Position numbers and translations under genes: made by a program | Part shown: in pieces, positions 52,978-62,444 of the stretch | Position numbering within the stretch: the first letter of the stretch is position 1 | Layout of the letters: every line of letters starts with the position of its first letter | From: Actinorhabdospora filicis | Lineage (GTDB): Bacteria > Actinomycetota > Actinomycetes > Mycobacteriales > Micromonosporaceae | Reading direction: 5' to 3' | Assembly: GCF_030269765.1 (NCBI RefSeq) | Contig: NZ_BSTX01000006.1 | Span: 124,001-188,000 of the forward strand | Length of the DNA: 64,000 nucleotides | The notes under the pieces: model-generated | Databases searched by the model: none | What the model was told of the DNA's origin: nothing | The model's input: only the letters and a program-made list of their open reading frames with translations

Positions 52978-55773
52978 TCAGTCGATCTCCTGTCCAGACC
53001 TGCGGAGGCGGGCGAGGGCCAGTCCGGCGATCACGAGGGTCAGGCCCACCAGCAGGCCCAGGGCGAGGTTCACGCCGGTCACCGGGAGCGGCCCGGGAGC
53101 GGGCGGCGCGGTGGTCGGCGGGACAGTCGGCGGGACGGTCGGCGGCACCGTGGGCGGCGACGTCGGGGGCGAGGTGGGCGGCACCGTCGGCGGTGTCGTG
53201 GGGGGAGTGGTCGGCGGGACCTTCTCCGTCTTGATCTCGCACACCACCCACGGCGCCTCGGTCGACAGCAGCGTGCCGCCGTCCATGCGGCGCCCGCCGA
53301 TGGCGATCTTGTTCCAGGTCCGCTCGCTGCCGGTGAAATCACCCTCCGGGGCGTCCATGGTCCAGGTGAAGGTGTAGGTCTCGCCGCCGAGGAGCCGGTG
53401 CGAGCCGAAGTCGAAGCGCAGGGAGCGGATCGCCGTCCAGTCGGTCACCGCGGCGGCCGGGACGAAACTGGGGTCCACGACGCCGCCGCAGTAGAAGGAC
53501 GCGCCCCCGTTGGAGTTGTCCATCTCGGGGCGGCAGGGATCGTCCTTCGTGGAGTAGGTGATGACGGCCGGGGCGGTGCCGACGTCGACGGGCCCGGTCA
53601 GCGTCGGACGCCACACGCTCACCGCGGGGTCGTTGTAGCGCCCGTCGGTGACGCCCTTGGTGCCCGGCGCGGGCAGCAGGTCGTAGGCGACCACGTCGGT
53701 GAGGGTCTTGTTGCCGAGGTTGCCCAGGACCACCCGGTAGGACACCGTCCCGCCGGACGTGGCGTGCCCGACCTGCGAGGCGTCCTGCTCCGCCGAGCCC
53801 TGCCAGGCGCCGTCCTTGTCGCCCTGGACCTCCTTCTTCACCGACAGGGCCGCCGACTGGGCGATGGCGAAGTCGTCACCGGCCTTGAGGAAGTCCTCGG
53901 TGGTGTTCCCGTCACCGTCCCAGTCCTCGATGTCGGGCTCGCCGCCCAGCAGCGGCTTGTCCGGGTCGAACAGGCCCACGAGGTTGCCGGGGTAGTCGGA
54001 GGCGGTCGCGTCGCCGGTGTAGGTGCCGTCGGGCGCGCCCGCCTTGACGGTGGTCTCGAACTCGTAGTCGCACACCGAGTTCTGCGCCGGGATCGTCGCG
54101 CCCGGCTTCGCCACGGCCACCAGCGCCACCCGCCCGCGCGCGCCCGGCCGGGTCGTCACGTCGAAGCGGTCACCGGCGGGGCAGTAGGACGGCTGACCGG
54201 CGGCCAGCCGGAACGTGCCCCCGGTGTACTCCAGCTGGTCGGGGATCAGGTCGATGATCTCGGGCCGCAGCGGTGAGGTGTTGCGGCCGTAGGGGTCGTT
54301 GGTGACGGTCAGGGTCCACACGTGGGTCCCGCCCGGGGCCACCGGGGCCGCGTCGGTCTTCTTACTGATCAGCGGCCAGGCCAGCGCCGGGTGGATGTGG
54401 ATGGTCGAGCAGTCGTTCCCGGTGACCTTCCCGGCGCCGTGGCCGAGGCTGAAGTCGGCGCAGTTCTTCACGTCGCCGGTGCCGCCGGAGACCTCCGAGC
54501 CGTCGATGACGCCGTAGATCTGCGCGTTGATCTGGACGCCCGCGCCCAGGCCGGGCACGGCGATCTTGAGGGAGACGACGTCGCTGCCGCCGGGCGCGGC
54601 GACGTCCACGCCCTGCTGGTTCCACGGAATGGTCTTGGTGGTGCCGTTGGCGTAGGTGACCGTGATCGTGGCCTCGCCCTGGTAGCTGCCCGACTGCCCG
54701 GGGACGTAGAGGTTCACCTGGTTGGGGTCGAAGCCGTTCGGCATCGTGTCCTTGATGACCAGGTCGGCCGGTGAGCTGCCGGTGTTGTGCGCGGTGAGCA
54801 CGAACTGGACGGTCTGCCCGTCGGTGGCCTCTTTGCTGTCGGTGTACTTGCTGAACTCGCCGGTGACGGTGCCCTGGTCCACGATGGTGGTCTGCTTGGT
54901 GTCGGAGACGGTGATCTCGTCCCCGCCGCCGTAGGGCGTCCCGCTGATCGAGGCGGTGTTGTCCAGGACCGTGCCGACCAGGGCGGGGTCGGTGACCTTC
55001 ACCGTGACGTCGCAGCGGACCTCGTAGGGGAACTCGGTGATCTGGTCCCACTGGCTGCCGGGCATGTCCGGGTTGGTGTCCACCGGCATCGACACGGTGT
55101 GGGTGGCCGCGTCGTAGACGCACTCGTCGGGTTTCGCCGAGACGAACTCGACCCCGGTGGGCAGCGGGTCGGTGAGGGTGACGTTCTCCAGCGCGAGGTT
55201 GCCGCGCGGCGTGCTGCCCCGGGGGTTGTTGGTGGCGCGCAGCTCGTAGGTGAAGTCCTGGTCGAGGACGGCCTGCGCGGGCGCCTTCTTGGTGATCTGC
55301 GGGTTGGGGGAGGCGGTCACCGCGAGGGTGGCGTCGTCGGTGCTGGGCGTGCCGTCCCCGTTGGACGCGGTGGCCTCCATCGAGGCCTTCTGGTTCCCCG
55401 GCGGGGTGTAGTAGTCCAGGGACGGCCAGCTCACCGTGAGCTGGGAGGTCGCCCCGGCGTCGATGTGGTCGTAGGCGACGGTGACGGTCCCGTCGGCGTT
55501 CGGGGTCACCGAGGTGACCCCCGGCGGCCACGGTTCGGCCACCTGGCCCGCCCCGGACGCGCCGGGCGGGGGCGTGAAGGTGACCGACACGTCCTGGCAG
55601 CCGCCGGGGATGGAGCACTGGATGAACCCGTTATAGGACAGGTAGTCGCCCGCGGCCACCGGCGTCGTCGCCGGATCGAGGCGCACGCTCATGCGCGCGT
55701 CGGCGAAGGCGGGTCCGGCCGGTCCGAGCACCAGCAGGAGCGCGACGCAGGCGGAGGCCAGACGCTTGATCAT
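52978..55773 (-). CDS. LPVTG-anchored surface protein with DUF11/isopeptide-type repeats
   Basis: A 931-residue cell-wall protein. A signal peptide (~1-25) precedes several immunoglobulin-like DUF11 domains recognised by repeated D(P/L)LPxG(V/F) and NTASxSG-like strands (e.g. DPLPTGVEFVSA, ~193; DTMPNGFDPNQV, ~345). A Pro/Thr-rich stalk (PPTxPPT repeats, ~850-890) leads to the sorting signal LPVTG (896-900), a hydrophobic helix (903-923) and a basic tail. Sortase should link it to peptidoglycan; no sortase gene lies in the window. The start ATG is preceded by a TAGGAT hexamer 6 bases away. Confidence 0.87.
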   Translation of the reverse strand: MIKRLASACVALLLVLGPAGPAFADARMSVRLDPATTPVAAGDYLSYNGFIQCSIPGGCQDVSVTFTPPPGASGAGQVAEPWPPGVTSVTPNADGTVTVAYDHIDAGATSQLTVSWPSLDYYTPPGNQKASMEATASNGDGTPSTDDATLAVTASPNPQITKKAPAQAVLDQDFTYELRATNNPRGSTPRGNLALENVTLTDPLPTGVEFVSAKPDECVYDAATHTVSMPVDTNPDMPGSQWDQITEFPYEVRCDVTVKVTDPALVGTVLDNTASISGTPYGGGDEITVSDTKQTTIVDQGTVTGEFSKYTDSKEATDGQTVQFVLTAHNTGSSPADLVIKDTMPNGFDPNQVNLYVPGQSGSYQGEATITVTYANGTTKTIPWNQQGVDVAAPGGSDVVSLKIAVPGLGAGVQINAQIYGVIDGSEVSGGTGDVKNCADFSLGHGAGKVTGNDCSTIHIHPALAWPLISKKTDAAPVAPGGTHVWTLTVTNDPYGRNTSPLRPEIIDLIPDQLEYTGGTFRLAAGQPSYCPAGDRFDVTTRPGARGRVALVAVAKPGATIPAQNSVCDYEFETTVKAGAPDGTYTGDATASDYPGNLVGLFDPDKPLLGGEPDIEDWDGDGNTTEDFLKAGDDFAIAQSAALSVKKEVQGDKDGAWQGSAEQDASQVGHATSGGTVSYRVVLGNLGNKTLTDVVAYDLLPAPGTKGVTDGRYNDPAVSVWRPTLTGPVDVGTAPAVITYSTKDDPCRPEMDNSNGGASFYCGGVVDPSFVPAAAVTDWTAIRSLRFDFGSHRLLGGETYTFTWTMDAPEGDFTGSERTWNKIAIGGRRMDGGTLLSTEAPWVVCEIKTEKVPPTTPPTTPPTVPPTSPPTSPPTVPPTVPPTVPPTTAPPAPGPLPVTGVNLALGLLVGLTLVIAGLALARLRRSGQEID

Positions 55774-55784
55774 CCGGTCATCCT

Positions 55785-55811
55785 AATCGGACTGATCGGG
55801 TCAATCGGACT
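55785..55811. promoter_or_regulatory. Direct repeat AATCGGACT with 18-bp period upstream of the LPVTG gene
   Basis: AATCGGACT occurs at 55785-55793 and 55803-55811, in the promoter region of the leftward surface-protein gene. Read leftward, the TAGGAT -10-like hexamer lies between the inner copy and the start codon. Direct repeats here could bind an activator or repressor. Weak inference. Confidence 0.3.
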
Positions 55812-56012
55812 ATTGGGATGCGCGGCGGGCCGTCCCCGGTCGCGCGGGCGGCGGGTCCCCCGTCGTATGAAGGATTTCCCGCAACTTATCCGGCCGAACT
55901 CGCGTTCCACCGGCTTTCCCTTCTCCGGCCCTTCCGCAGGGGTTCGCTTCCCCGCTACGATCCGGCCCGGCGGCGGTCACCCGTCGTCATCCCACGAACC
56001 ATGGAGTGAATC

Positions 56013-57404
56013 ATGCGGTTACTCCCCAGAGCGGCCATGGCGGGCGCGATCGCGGCGGCGACCATCGCCGCCACGCTCGTGAGCGCCCCGGTCGCGCAGG
56101 CCGACCCCGCGGGCCTGACGCTGATCGCGTCGAACCAGTCCCTCCTCGGCGTGCACGAGCTGTACGCCCAGACCTACGCCGGGCACCCCGTGCTCGGCGG
56201 CTTCTACGCCCGGCACACCGACCGCGAGACCGGCGCCGTCACCATCCAGGACGGCAGGCTCACGGTCGGCAAACTCGACCTCGGCAAGGCGCGCGTCTCC
56301 GGTGACCGCGCCGCCACCGCGGAGACGAAGGCGCGCGGCCACGCCTTCCGCACCGACATCGTCGTCGTCCCCGGCGACAACGCCACCCTCGCCTACGCCG
56401 TCCTCAGCCAGGACGCCACCGGCGAGTACCGCACCGTCGTCGACACCGACTCCGGCTCGGTCCTGCGCGTCGACGAGCTCTCCGACCACGTCGACGGCCA
56501 CGGCAAGGTCTTCGAGCCCAACCCCGTGGCGACGCTGCAGAACACCACGCTGACCGACCAGAACAACAAGGACTACGCCGCCCTGTCCGGCGCCTACAAG
56601 TCGGTCACCCTCAAAAACCTCAACGGCACCGGCAAGCTCGACGGGTCCTTCGCCAACAACATCAGCGCCAGCGAGGTCAAGAACAACACCAACACCTTCA
56701 ACTACAACCGCTCGCAGGCCGGTTTCGAGCAGGTGATGGCCTACTACAGCATCACCAGCGCGCAGAGCTACATCCAGAGCCTGGGCTTCACCTCGGTCAA
56801 CAACGAGGCCCAGGACTTCAAGACCACCGGCCTGACCGACGACAACTCGTTCTACAGCCCCTCGGCCGACTCGATCACCTTCGGCACCGGCGGTGTCGAC
56901 GACGCCGAGGACGCCGAGGTCATCTGGCACGAGTACGGCCACGCCATCCAGGACGCCCAGGTCCCCGGCTTCGGCTCCTCCAATGAGGCCGGCGCGATGG
57001 GCGAGGGCTTCGGCGACTGGTTCGCGGTCATGATGTCCATCCCGAACAACCCCGACACGGTCAAGACCCCGCTGGCCTGCGTCGCCGACTGGGACGCCGT
57101 CTCCTACGCCTCGGGCACCCCCAAGTGCCTGCGCCGCGTCGACGGCACCAAGGTCTACCCCGGCGACGTGGAGAACGAGGTCCACGCCGACGGTGAGATC
57201 TGGTCACGCGCTCTGTGGGACGTCTACAAGGGCCTCGGCCGCGATCAGGCGGTCAAGGTCGTGCTGGAGGCGCAGTTCTCCTACGCCCCGAACACGTCCT
57301 TCGCCGCCGCGGCCACCGTCACGGTCAACACCGCCCGCAGGCTGTACGGCGCCTCCGCCGCCACGGTCTGCCAGAACGCCTTCCACGCTCGCGGCATCCT
57401 GTAG
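56013..57404 (+). CDS. Secreted M36/fungalysin-like zinc metallopeptidase
   Basis: A 463-residue protein with a Sec signal (~1-31), an inhibitory propeptide-like region (~35-190) and a gluzincin catalytic domain. The zinc motif is HEYGH (His306, Glu307, His310) and the third ligand Glu331 lies in GEGFGDW. A late HADGEIWSRALWDV segment (~391-404) matches the M36 family. It should degrade proteins outside the cell. Codon 3 is TTA. A GC-rich hairpin follows the stop. Confidence 0.88.
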   Translation: MRLLPRAAMAGAIAAATIAATLVSAPVAQADPAGLTLIASNQSLLGVHELYAQTYAGHPVLGGFYARHTDRETGAVTIQDGRLTVGKLDLGKARVSGDRAATAETKARGHAFRTDIVVVPGDNATLAYAVLSQDATGEYRTVVDTDSGSVLRVDELSDHVDGHGKVFEPNPVATLQNTTLTDQNNKDYAALSGAYKSVTLKNLNGTGKLDGSFANNISASEVKNNTNTFNYNRSQAGFEQVMAYYSITSAQSYIQSLGFTSVNNEAQDFKTTGLTDDNSFYSPSADSITFGTGGVDDAEDAEVIWHEYGHAIQDAQVPGFGSSNEAGAMGEGFGDWFAVMMSIPNNPDTVKTPLACVADWDAVSYASGTPKCLRRVDGTKVYPGDVENEVHADGEIWSRALWDVYKGLGRDQAVKVVLEAQFSYAPNTSFAAAATVTVNTARRLYGASAATVCQNAFHARGIL

Positions 57405-57411
57405 TGAGCAC

Positions 57412-57439
57412 GGCCGCGCCGGGACACCCCGGCGCGGCC
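57412..57439 (+). terminator. GC-rich hairpin after the M36-like gene
   Basis: A perfect 12-bp stem (57412-57423 with 57428-57439) and a 4-base loop begin 8 bases after the stop codon. No U-run follows, as often in high-GC actinobacteria. It should stabilise or end the transcript. Confidence 0.65.
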
Positions 57440-57489
57440 CTCCTCACACCGAACGGCGCCGGCTGGCGTACACCGGGCACAATCGCCGG

Positions 57490-58644
57490 ATGATCGACTC
57501 CCTCCCCTCCTGGGTGCCCACCGCCGAGGACGCCTGGTCGGCCCGGCTCCGCGACCTCCTCGCCGACGGCGTCATCCCCGGGATCGACGCGCTCGGCGCG
57601 CACCTGGCGACCCTCGACCAGCAGCGCACCGCCCGGGGTGCGGTGAAGAAGGCCTGGGAGAAGACCACCGCCAAGCTCATGGGCTCCGACACCCGGCCCT
57701 TCGTCTTCGACATGGTGCTCGCGCTGACCGGCGAGCCCCTCTCGCACGACACCTCCAACTGGCGCGACATGGGCCTCACCGCCGCCGGTTCCCGCTCCCT
57801 GGCCAAGGCCTTCGTGCTCGCCTCCGGGTACTCGGGCGAGGGCTCCTTCGCCGCCCACCTGGAGCACCTCGCCCGCTATGCCGCGGCCCTGCGCGGCATG
57901 GGCGCGCGCTACCGCGACGACGCCATCGCCGAGGTCGCCTTCCGGGCCCTGGAGACCCTCGGCACCGAGGAGGCCTTCGCCGCCCTGTGCCACCTGCGCC
58001 GCGACATCGACTACGTGATCCTGCGCGAGCACGTCGAGCCGCACCTCCTGGCCGTCGCCACCGCCCTGGGCGTCCCGGACGTCGTGCGCGAGGAGCGCTC
58101 GGTGCCCGCGCACGCCCTGAACGCCCAGGGCGTGGCGATCTTCGGCGGCGAGGACGCCACCGTCTACGGCAACTCCGGGCTGCGCGCCGACCTCGAAGTC
58201 GACCGGAACATGCTCGTCGGGCTCACCTGGTACGACGCCGACGGCCTGCCCGACTACACCACCTACCCGTTCCCCAGCCCGCGCGGCCACAAGCGCGTCT
58301 TCCGCCCGGAGAACATCGAGGGCGTCCAGCGCTTCGCCAAGCGCGTCCACGCCGAGGTCGCCGCCCAGCGCGCCCGCCTGCGCGACATCCCGGCCGGCCG
58401 CACGTGGGACTTCGCCGAGTGGGCCGAGCACTACCGCGACCACCACCTCGTCGGCGTCCTCACCGCTTCCCTGATCTGGGAGCACCGCCACGGCGAGGAC
58501 TGGACGGCCGCCCTCGCCGCGGAGGTCCCGGACACCGCCGAGGAGATCCGGCTGTGGACCGACGGGAAGCCCGGCGAGGCCGAGGCCCTGCGCGAGCGGC
58601 TGGGGTCCGGCCGCCGCCAGGCCTTCGCCCAGCTGCCCGGGTAG
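57490..58644 (+). CDS. Hypothetical protein, soluble
   Basis: A 384-residue protein starting at the ATG at 57490. It is rich in helix, with a HEAT-like middle (~100-190) and a C-terminal basic-acidic segment containing SPRGHKRVFRPEN (~260) and a Trp-rich TWDFAEWAEHYRDHH (~308). There is no signal peptide or membrane segment. The pattern loosely recalls DUF4132/WGR-associated proteins, but I do not consider that established. Confidence 0.65.
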   Translation: MIDSLPSWVPTAEDAWSARLRDLLADGVIPGIDALGAHLATLDQQRTARGAVKKAWEKTTAKLMGSDTRPFVFDMVLALTGEPLSHDTSNWRDMGLTAAGSRSLAKAFVLASGYSGEGSFAAHLEHLARYAAALRGMGARYRDDAIAEVAFRALETLGTEEAFAALCHLRRDIDYVILREHVEPHLLAVATALGVPDVVREERSVPAHALNAQGVAIFGGEDATVYGNSGLRADLEVDRNMLVGLTWYDADGLPDYTTYPFPSPRGHKRVFRPENIEGVQRFAKRVHAEVAAQRARLRDIPAGRTWDFAEWAEHYRDHHLVGVLTASLIWEHRHGEDWTAALAAEVPDTAEEIRLWTDGKPGEAEALRERLGSGRRQAFAQLPG

Positions 58645-58650
58645 AGCGGA

Positions 58651-58675
58651 GAGGGCCGCGTCCGGCGCGGCCCTC
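58651..58675. terminator. Hairpin between convergent genes
   Basis: A perfect 10-bp stem (58651-58660 with 58666-58675), GAGGGCCGCG/CGCGGCCCTC, with a 5-base loop. It lies between the hypothetical gene and the convergent hydrolase (stops at 58644 and 58683) and probably serves both. Confidence 0.65.
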
Positions 58676-58682
58676 CATCGTC

Positions 58683-59483
58683 CTAGCGGCCCAGGACCTC
58701 GCGCAGGCGAGGTGCGAAGGCCGCCGGGTCCTCGGCGAAGCCGATGTGCCCGCCCGGGAACATCACCGGCTCCACGCCCAGGGCCGCCGCCAGCGCGCGT
58801 GAGGTCCGGTCGCACAGCTCACCGGCGGAGTCCTCGCCGATGCCGATCACCAGCTTGCCGGTCAGGCCCTTCAGGACGGCCAGGTCCGGCTCCCAGGACA
58901 CGCTGGGCGTGAACAGGTGCGTGTACTGGAAGTTCCCGTCGGCGGTGTCCTGCTCGGTGCCGGGGGCGGCCATCATCTGGACGAACTCCTCCGGCAGCTC
59001 GATGTCGGCCAGCGCCAGGAACTTCCGCCAGCCGCCCAGCACGTCGCCCGACAGGTGCGTGGCGGCGATGTCGGCGCTCTTCTCGCGCAGCTCCTCGCGC
59101 TCGGGCAGCAGCTCGTTCAGGGGCGGCTCGTGGGCGATGACCAGGCGGACGGCGTCCGGGTGGTGCTGGGCCAGGCCGAGCGCGGTCACCGCGCCGCCGC
59201 TGGAGCCCAGGACGGCGGCCGGGCCGGCGTCCACGTGCGCGATCAGCCGGGCGAGGTCATCGGCGCGCGTCGCGATCGAGATCGGCGCGTCGGCGTCGGC
59301 GACCGTGCTGCGGCGGATGCCGCGCGGGTCGGTGGTGACCACGGTGTGAGAGCCGGCGATCAGGTCGGCGAGCCCCTCGAAGGAGCGGGCGTCCATCGGG
59401 GTGCCGAACAGCACGACCAGCGGACCCTCGCCGCGCACCTCGTAGTGGAGCCGGGCGCCGGGGACGTCGAGAACACGGTTCAT
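58683..59483 (-). CDS. Alpha/beta-fold hydrolase
   Basis: A 266-residue protein with the oxyanion region VVLFGTPMDARSFEG (~28), the nucleophile elbow VLGSSGGAVTA (Ser ~95) and the terminal catalytic His in FPGGHIGFAEDP (~246). It resembles small esterase/epoxide-hydrolase-like proteins. It is transcribed away from an ECF sigma-factor gene across a 60-bp gap, so the sigma factor may direct its expression. Confidence 0.87.
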   Translation of the reverse strand: MNRVLDVPGARLHYEVRGEGPLVVLFGTPMDARSFEGLADLIAGSHTVVTTDPRGIRRSTVADADAPISIATRADDLARLIAHVDAGPAAVLGSSGGAVTALGLAQHHPDAVRLVIAHEPPLNELLPEREELREKSADIAATHLSGDVLGGWRKFLALADIELPEEFVQMMAAPGTEQDTADGNFQYTHLFTPSVSWEPDLAVLKGLTGKLVIGIGEDSAGELCDRTSRALAAALGVEPVMFPGGHIGFAEDPAAFAPRLREVLGR

Positions 59484-59544
59484 TGCTTCCTCCTTGTTAG
59501 GCCTTCACCGGGTGAGACCCCCGCCGTCGGGCAGAATCGTCGCG

Positions 59545-60537
59545 ATGAGCGAGAACTTTTTCGCCGAGGCCGAACTCGCCGCCGCGCGGGCGGGTGACGA
59601 CGCGGCGTTCACGCGCCTCGTGGCCCCGCTGCGGGACGAGTTGCGCGCGCACGGCTACCGGATGCTCGGCTCGGTCCACGACGCCGAGGACGCCCTCCAG
59701 GAGGCCCTGCTGCGCGCCTGGCGCGCGCTGCCGCGCTTCGAGGGCCGCAGCACCCTGCGGACCTGGCTGTACACGGTGGCGACCCGGACCTGCCTGGACC
59801 TGATCGAGAGCCGGGGCCGCCGGGCCCTCCCCGTCGACCTGGGCCCGGCCGCCGAGACGGTCGACACCGCCCACGCCCCGCGCGACGACGTCGCCTGGCT
59901 GGGCCCGTACCCGGTGGGTCCGGCGGGCAGCTACGAGCGGCGGGAGTCGGTGGAGCTGGCCTTCGTGGCCGCGCTCCAGCACCTGCCGGGCAACCAGCGG
60001 GCCGCGTTGCTGCTGTTCGAGGTCCTCGCCTTCAGCGCCGCCGAGATCGCCGAGATGATGAAGACCTCGGTGACGTCGGTGAACTCCGCGCTGTCGCGGG
60101 CCCGCCGGGTCATCGCCGAGCGCGTCCCCGACCGCGGTCAGCAGCGCGCGCTGAGCGAGATCGGCGACGCGCGCGTCCGCGAGATCGTCACCGGTTTCTC
60201 CACCGCCCTGGAACTGGGCGACACCGACGCGCTGGTGGCGCTGCTGACCGAGGACGTCACGTGGGCGATGCCGCCGCTGCCGTCGTGGTACTCGGGCCTG
60301 GCCAGTGTCACCGCGTTCGCCGAGGCGGTGCCCTTGAGCAGCTGCGGGGAGTGGCGGCACGTGGTCACCGAGGCCAACGGCCAGCCCGCCGTGGCGGGCT
60401 ACCTGCTCGGCGAGGACGGCCGCCACCACCGCTGGTCGGTGACGGTGCTGACGCTGCGGGACGGCCGGGTCTGCGCGCTCACGTCGTTCATCGGCGACGA
60501 GAGCTTCACCGCGATGGGGCTTCCTCTCACTCTGTGA
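59545..60537 (+). CDS. ECF sigma factor with SnoaL-like C-terminal domain (SigG/ECF56-type)
   Basis: A 330-residue protein. Sigma region 2 lies at ~10-85 (LRAHGYRMLGSVHDAEDALQ...), region 4 at ~135-190 (FSAAEIAEMMKTSVTSVNSA), followed by a SnoaL/NTF2-like domain (~200-330) with TWAMPPLPSWYSG. Such C-terminal domains regulate the sigma factor without a classical anti-sigma. It diverges from the alpha/beta hydrolase gene, a likely target. Confidence 0.88.
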   Translation: MSENFFAEAELAAARAGDDAAFTRLVAPLRDELRAHGYRMLGSVHDAEDALQEALLRAWRALPRFEGRSTLRTWLYTVATRTCLDLIESRGRRALPVDLGPAAETVDTAHAPRDDVAWLGPYPVGPAGSYERRESVELAFVAALQHLPGNQRAALLLFEVLAFSAAEIAEMMKTSVTSVNSALSRARRVIAERVPDRGQQRALSEIGDARVREIVTGFSTALELGDTDALVALLTEDVTWAMPPLPSWYSGLASVTAFAEAVPLSSCGEWRHVVTEANGQPAVAGYLLGEDGRHHRWSVTVLTLRDGRVCALTSFIGDESFTAMGLPLTL

Positions 60538-60654
60538 TCAACACGAGCCGTGTGTCACCGGATGATCTCGGTGCGCAAGGTTTCTGCAAGGGCGGTGGGG
60601 GAGCGTGGCGGAAGAGGACCGGGACCGTCCGGTCCACCGTCATGGAGGTGGCAC

Positions 60655-60867
60655 ATGTCCAAGGCCCTGACCCGTTTCGCCGACCGGATGCTCTCCCGGT
60701 TCGTGCCCGCCGGCAGCGCGGCCGCCCAGGAGTGCCCGTTCGTCGGCCAGTGGTGCATCGTCGGTTCCGGCTGCACCGCGACGAGGGGGCAGTACTGGCA
60801 GAACCGCTACCGCTGCTCGAACGGCACCTGGATCTACGAGTTCGATCACTGCGCCTTCTGCCGCTAA
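60655..60867 (+). CDS. Small cysteine-rich protein with leader-like N-terminus
   Basis: A 70-residue protein starting at an ATG with a GGAGG site 6 bases upstream. Residues 1-24 are helical and basic (RFADRMLSRFVPAGSAAA), unlike a Sec signal. Residues 25-70 hold six Cys (27, 34, 40, 54, 66, 69) with aromatic residues, suggesting disulphides, metal binding or modification. It lies alone between the ECF gene and a shared terminator. Similar short 'leader plus Cys-rich tail' proteins occur in actinobacteria but their role is unknown to me. Confidence 0.65.
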   Translation: MSKALTRFADRMLSRFVPAGSAAAQECPFVGQWCIVGSGCTATRGQYWQNRYRCSNGTWIYEFDHCAFCR

Positions 60868-60898
60868 CAGGGCCGCGCGCTCTGCCGCTGACGGCAAG

Positions 60899-60922
60899 GG
60901 GCCGGTCCTCGCGGACCGGCCC
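60899..60922. terminator. Bidirectional hairpin between convergent genes
   Basis: GGGCCGGTCC (60899-60908) pairs perfectly with GGACCGGCCC (60913-60922) over a 4-base loop. It lies between the mini-protein gene and the convergent peptidase stop at 60926, so it can end both transcripts. Confidence 0.75.
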
Positions 60923-60925
60923 TCC

Positions 60926-62305
60926 TCAGCTCTGCGGCACCGGGAACGCCACCGGCCCGCGCAGCCCGCGCCGGTCGACGGCGCGGACGCCGAAGAACAC
61001 GTTGTCCTTGCTCATCGCCACGCGCGCGCCGGTCACGTTTCCGACCGGGATCACGTGCGTCCAGTCCGGCGCCGAGGTCTCCCGCCACACGACCTCGTAG
61101 CCGCCGATGCCGGGCTCGGGGCCGCGGTTCCACACCAGCTCGGTGTCGTTGCTCAGGTTCGCGGTCAGGATCTTCACGCCGGTGAGCGTGCCGGGCGCGT
61201 TGGCCAGGGACCACACCGCCGCCAGGTTCGCCCGCGCGACCCGCGCTATGTAGTCGAAGTCGCAGAACTCCGGCAGGTCCCCGTAGCGCTTCCCGTTCTC
61301 CACGCGCACGTCCTGGTGCTGGTGGGCGAAGTCCTCGGCGGGCTCGGTGAAGCGCAGGGCCGGGAAGCCCTGCTCCAGGTACCCGATGTGGTCGCCGCCG
61401 CGCAGGTACCGGTCGCGGCGCCAGACCGGCCGCACCTCCGCGGCGCCGCGCGCGCCCCTCGTCGCCGCCAGGACGTGCCGCGCCAGCTGCCGGGTGGGCG
61501 AGTCGTTCTCGCCGCCGACGGCGCGCCGGACGTCGCCCTGCGCGGGGGTCTCCGCGGTCGGGACGCCCTCCACGAACAGCCGGACCGTGCGCGCGTCGCG
61601 GGTGCCGTCCTCGGCGGTGGAGCTGCCCACGATGTCGTTGGTGAACATGCCCTGGACGTCGACTCCGGCGGCCTTGTACCGCGCGGCCTGGTACCGGGAC
61701 CCGTACAGGCCCTGCTCCTCGCCGGCCACGGCGGTCAGCACGATCGTGGCGGCGGGCTCGTGGGCGGCCAGCACCCGCGCCAGCTCCACCGCGACGGCCA
61801 CGCCGGAGGCGTCGTCATCGGCGCCGGGGGCGTCGGCGGTGGCGTTCATGACGTCGGTGACCCGGGAGTCGTAGTGCCCGGACACGACGTAGGTCCGGTT
61901 CGGGGTGACCGTGCCGGGCAGCGTGGCGACGACGTTGGTGATCGTCGTCGGCGACGGGATGCGCGGGCCGGGTGGCTGCACATAGGACTGCGCGGTGACC
62001 TGGAGGCGCCCGCCGTAGCCGCGCAGCTCGGCCAGCAGCCAGTCGCGCGCGGCCCCGATCCCGCGCGCCGGATCGTCCTGCGCGGACAGGGTGTGGCGGG
62101 TGCCGAAGGAGACGAGCCGCCGCACGGTGGCCTCGATCCGGCCGGGATCGACCCGGCGCAGTAAGCGCGCCAGGTCCTCGGGGACGTGCGCGGCCTCCGG
62201 CTCGGCCGAGGCGCGCCCGGCGACGAGCGCGCCGCCGGCGGCGGCCAGCGCGCCGGTCAGCAGTACCCGGCGCGGAGCGCCGGTGGGCGGTTCCAACTGG
62301 GACAT
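60926..62305 (-). CDS. Tat-exported M28-family metallopeptidase
   Basis: A 459-residue protein with a Tat-like signal (PRRVLLTGAL, ~11-20). The M28 core has metal ligands in SGHYDSR (~145-151), ADDDASG (~164-170), VAGEEQGLYGSR (~195-206), FTNDIVGSS (~224) and GGDHIGYLEQG (~314). A fibronectin-like C-terminal domain (~385-459) follows. It probably acts as an extracellular aminopeptidase. Codon 48 is TTA. Confidence 0.87.
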   Translation of the reverse strand: MSQLEPPTGAPRRVLLTGALAAAGGALVAGRASAEPEAAHVPEDLARLLRRVDPGRIEATVRRLVSFGTRHTLSAQDDPARGIGAARDWLLAELRGYGGRLQVTAQSYVQPPGPRIPSPTTITNVVATLPGTVTPNRTYVVSGHYDSRVTDVMNATADAPGADDDASGVAVAVELARVLAAHEPAATIVLTAVAGEEQGLYGSRYQAARYKAAGVDVQGMFTNDIVGSSTAEDGTRDARTVRLFVEGVPTAETPAQGDVRRAVGGENDSPTRQLARHVLAATRGARGAAEVRPVWRRDRYLRGGDHIGYLEQGFPALRFTEPAEDFAHQHQDVRVENGKRYGDLPEFCDFDYIARVARANLAAVWSLANAPGTLTGVKILTANLSNDTELVWNRGPEPGIGGYEVVWRETSAPDWTHVIPVGNVTGARVAMSKDNVFFGVRAVDRRGLRGPVAFPVPQS

Positions 62306-62444
62306 GCGTCCAAAGTAGACAATCCGGGGGGATCGGGCCGTGCCGGTGAGACCGTGAATGCGCCGCGCGCTCGTACGGATGCGTACGGATCCGCACGCCC
62401 GCGCCCGCCACCCCCGGCCCCCGTCGTCCTACTTTCATTACTGA

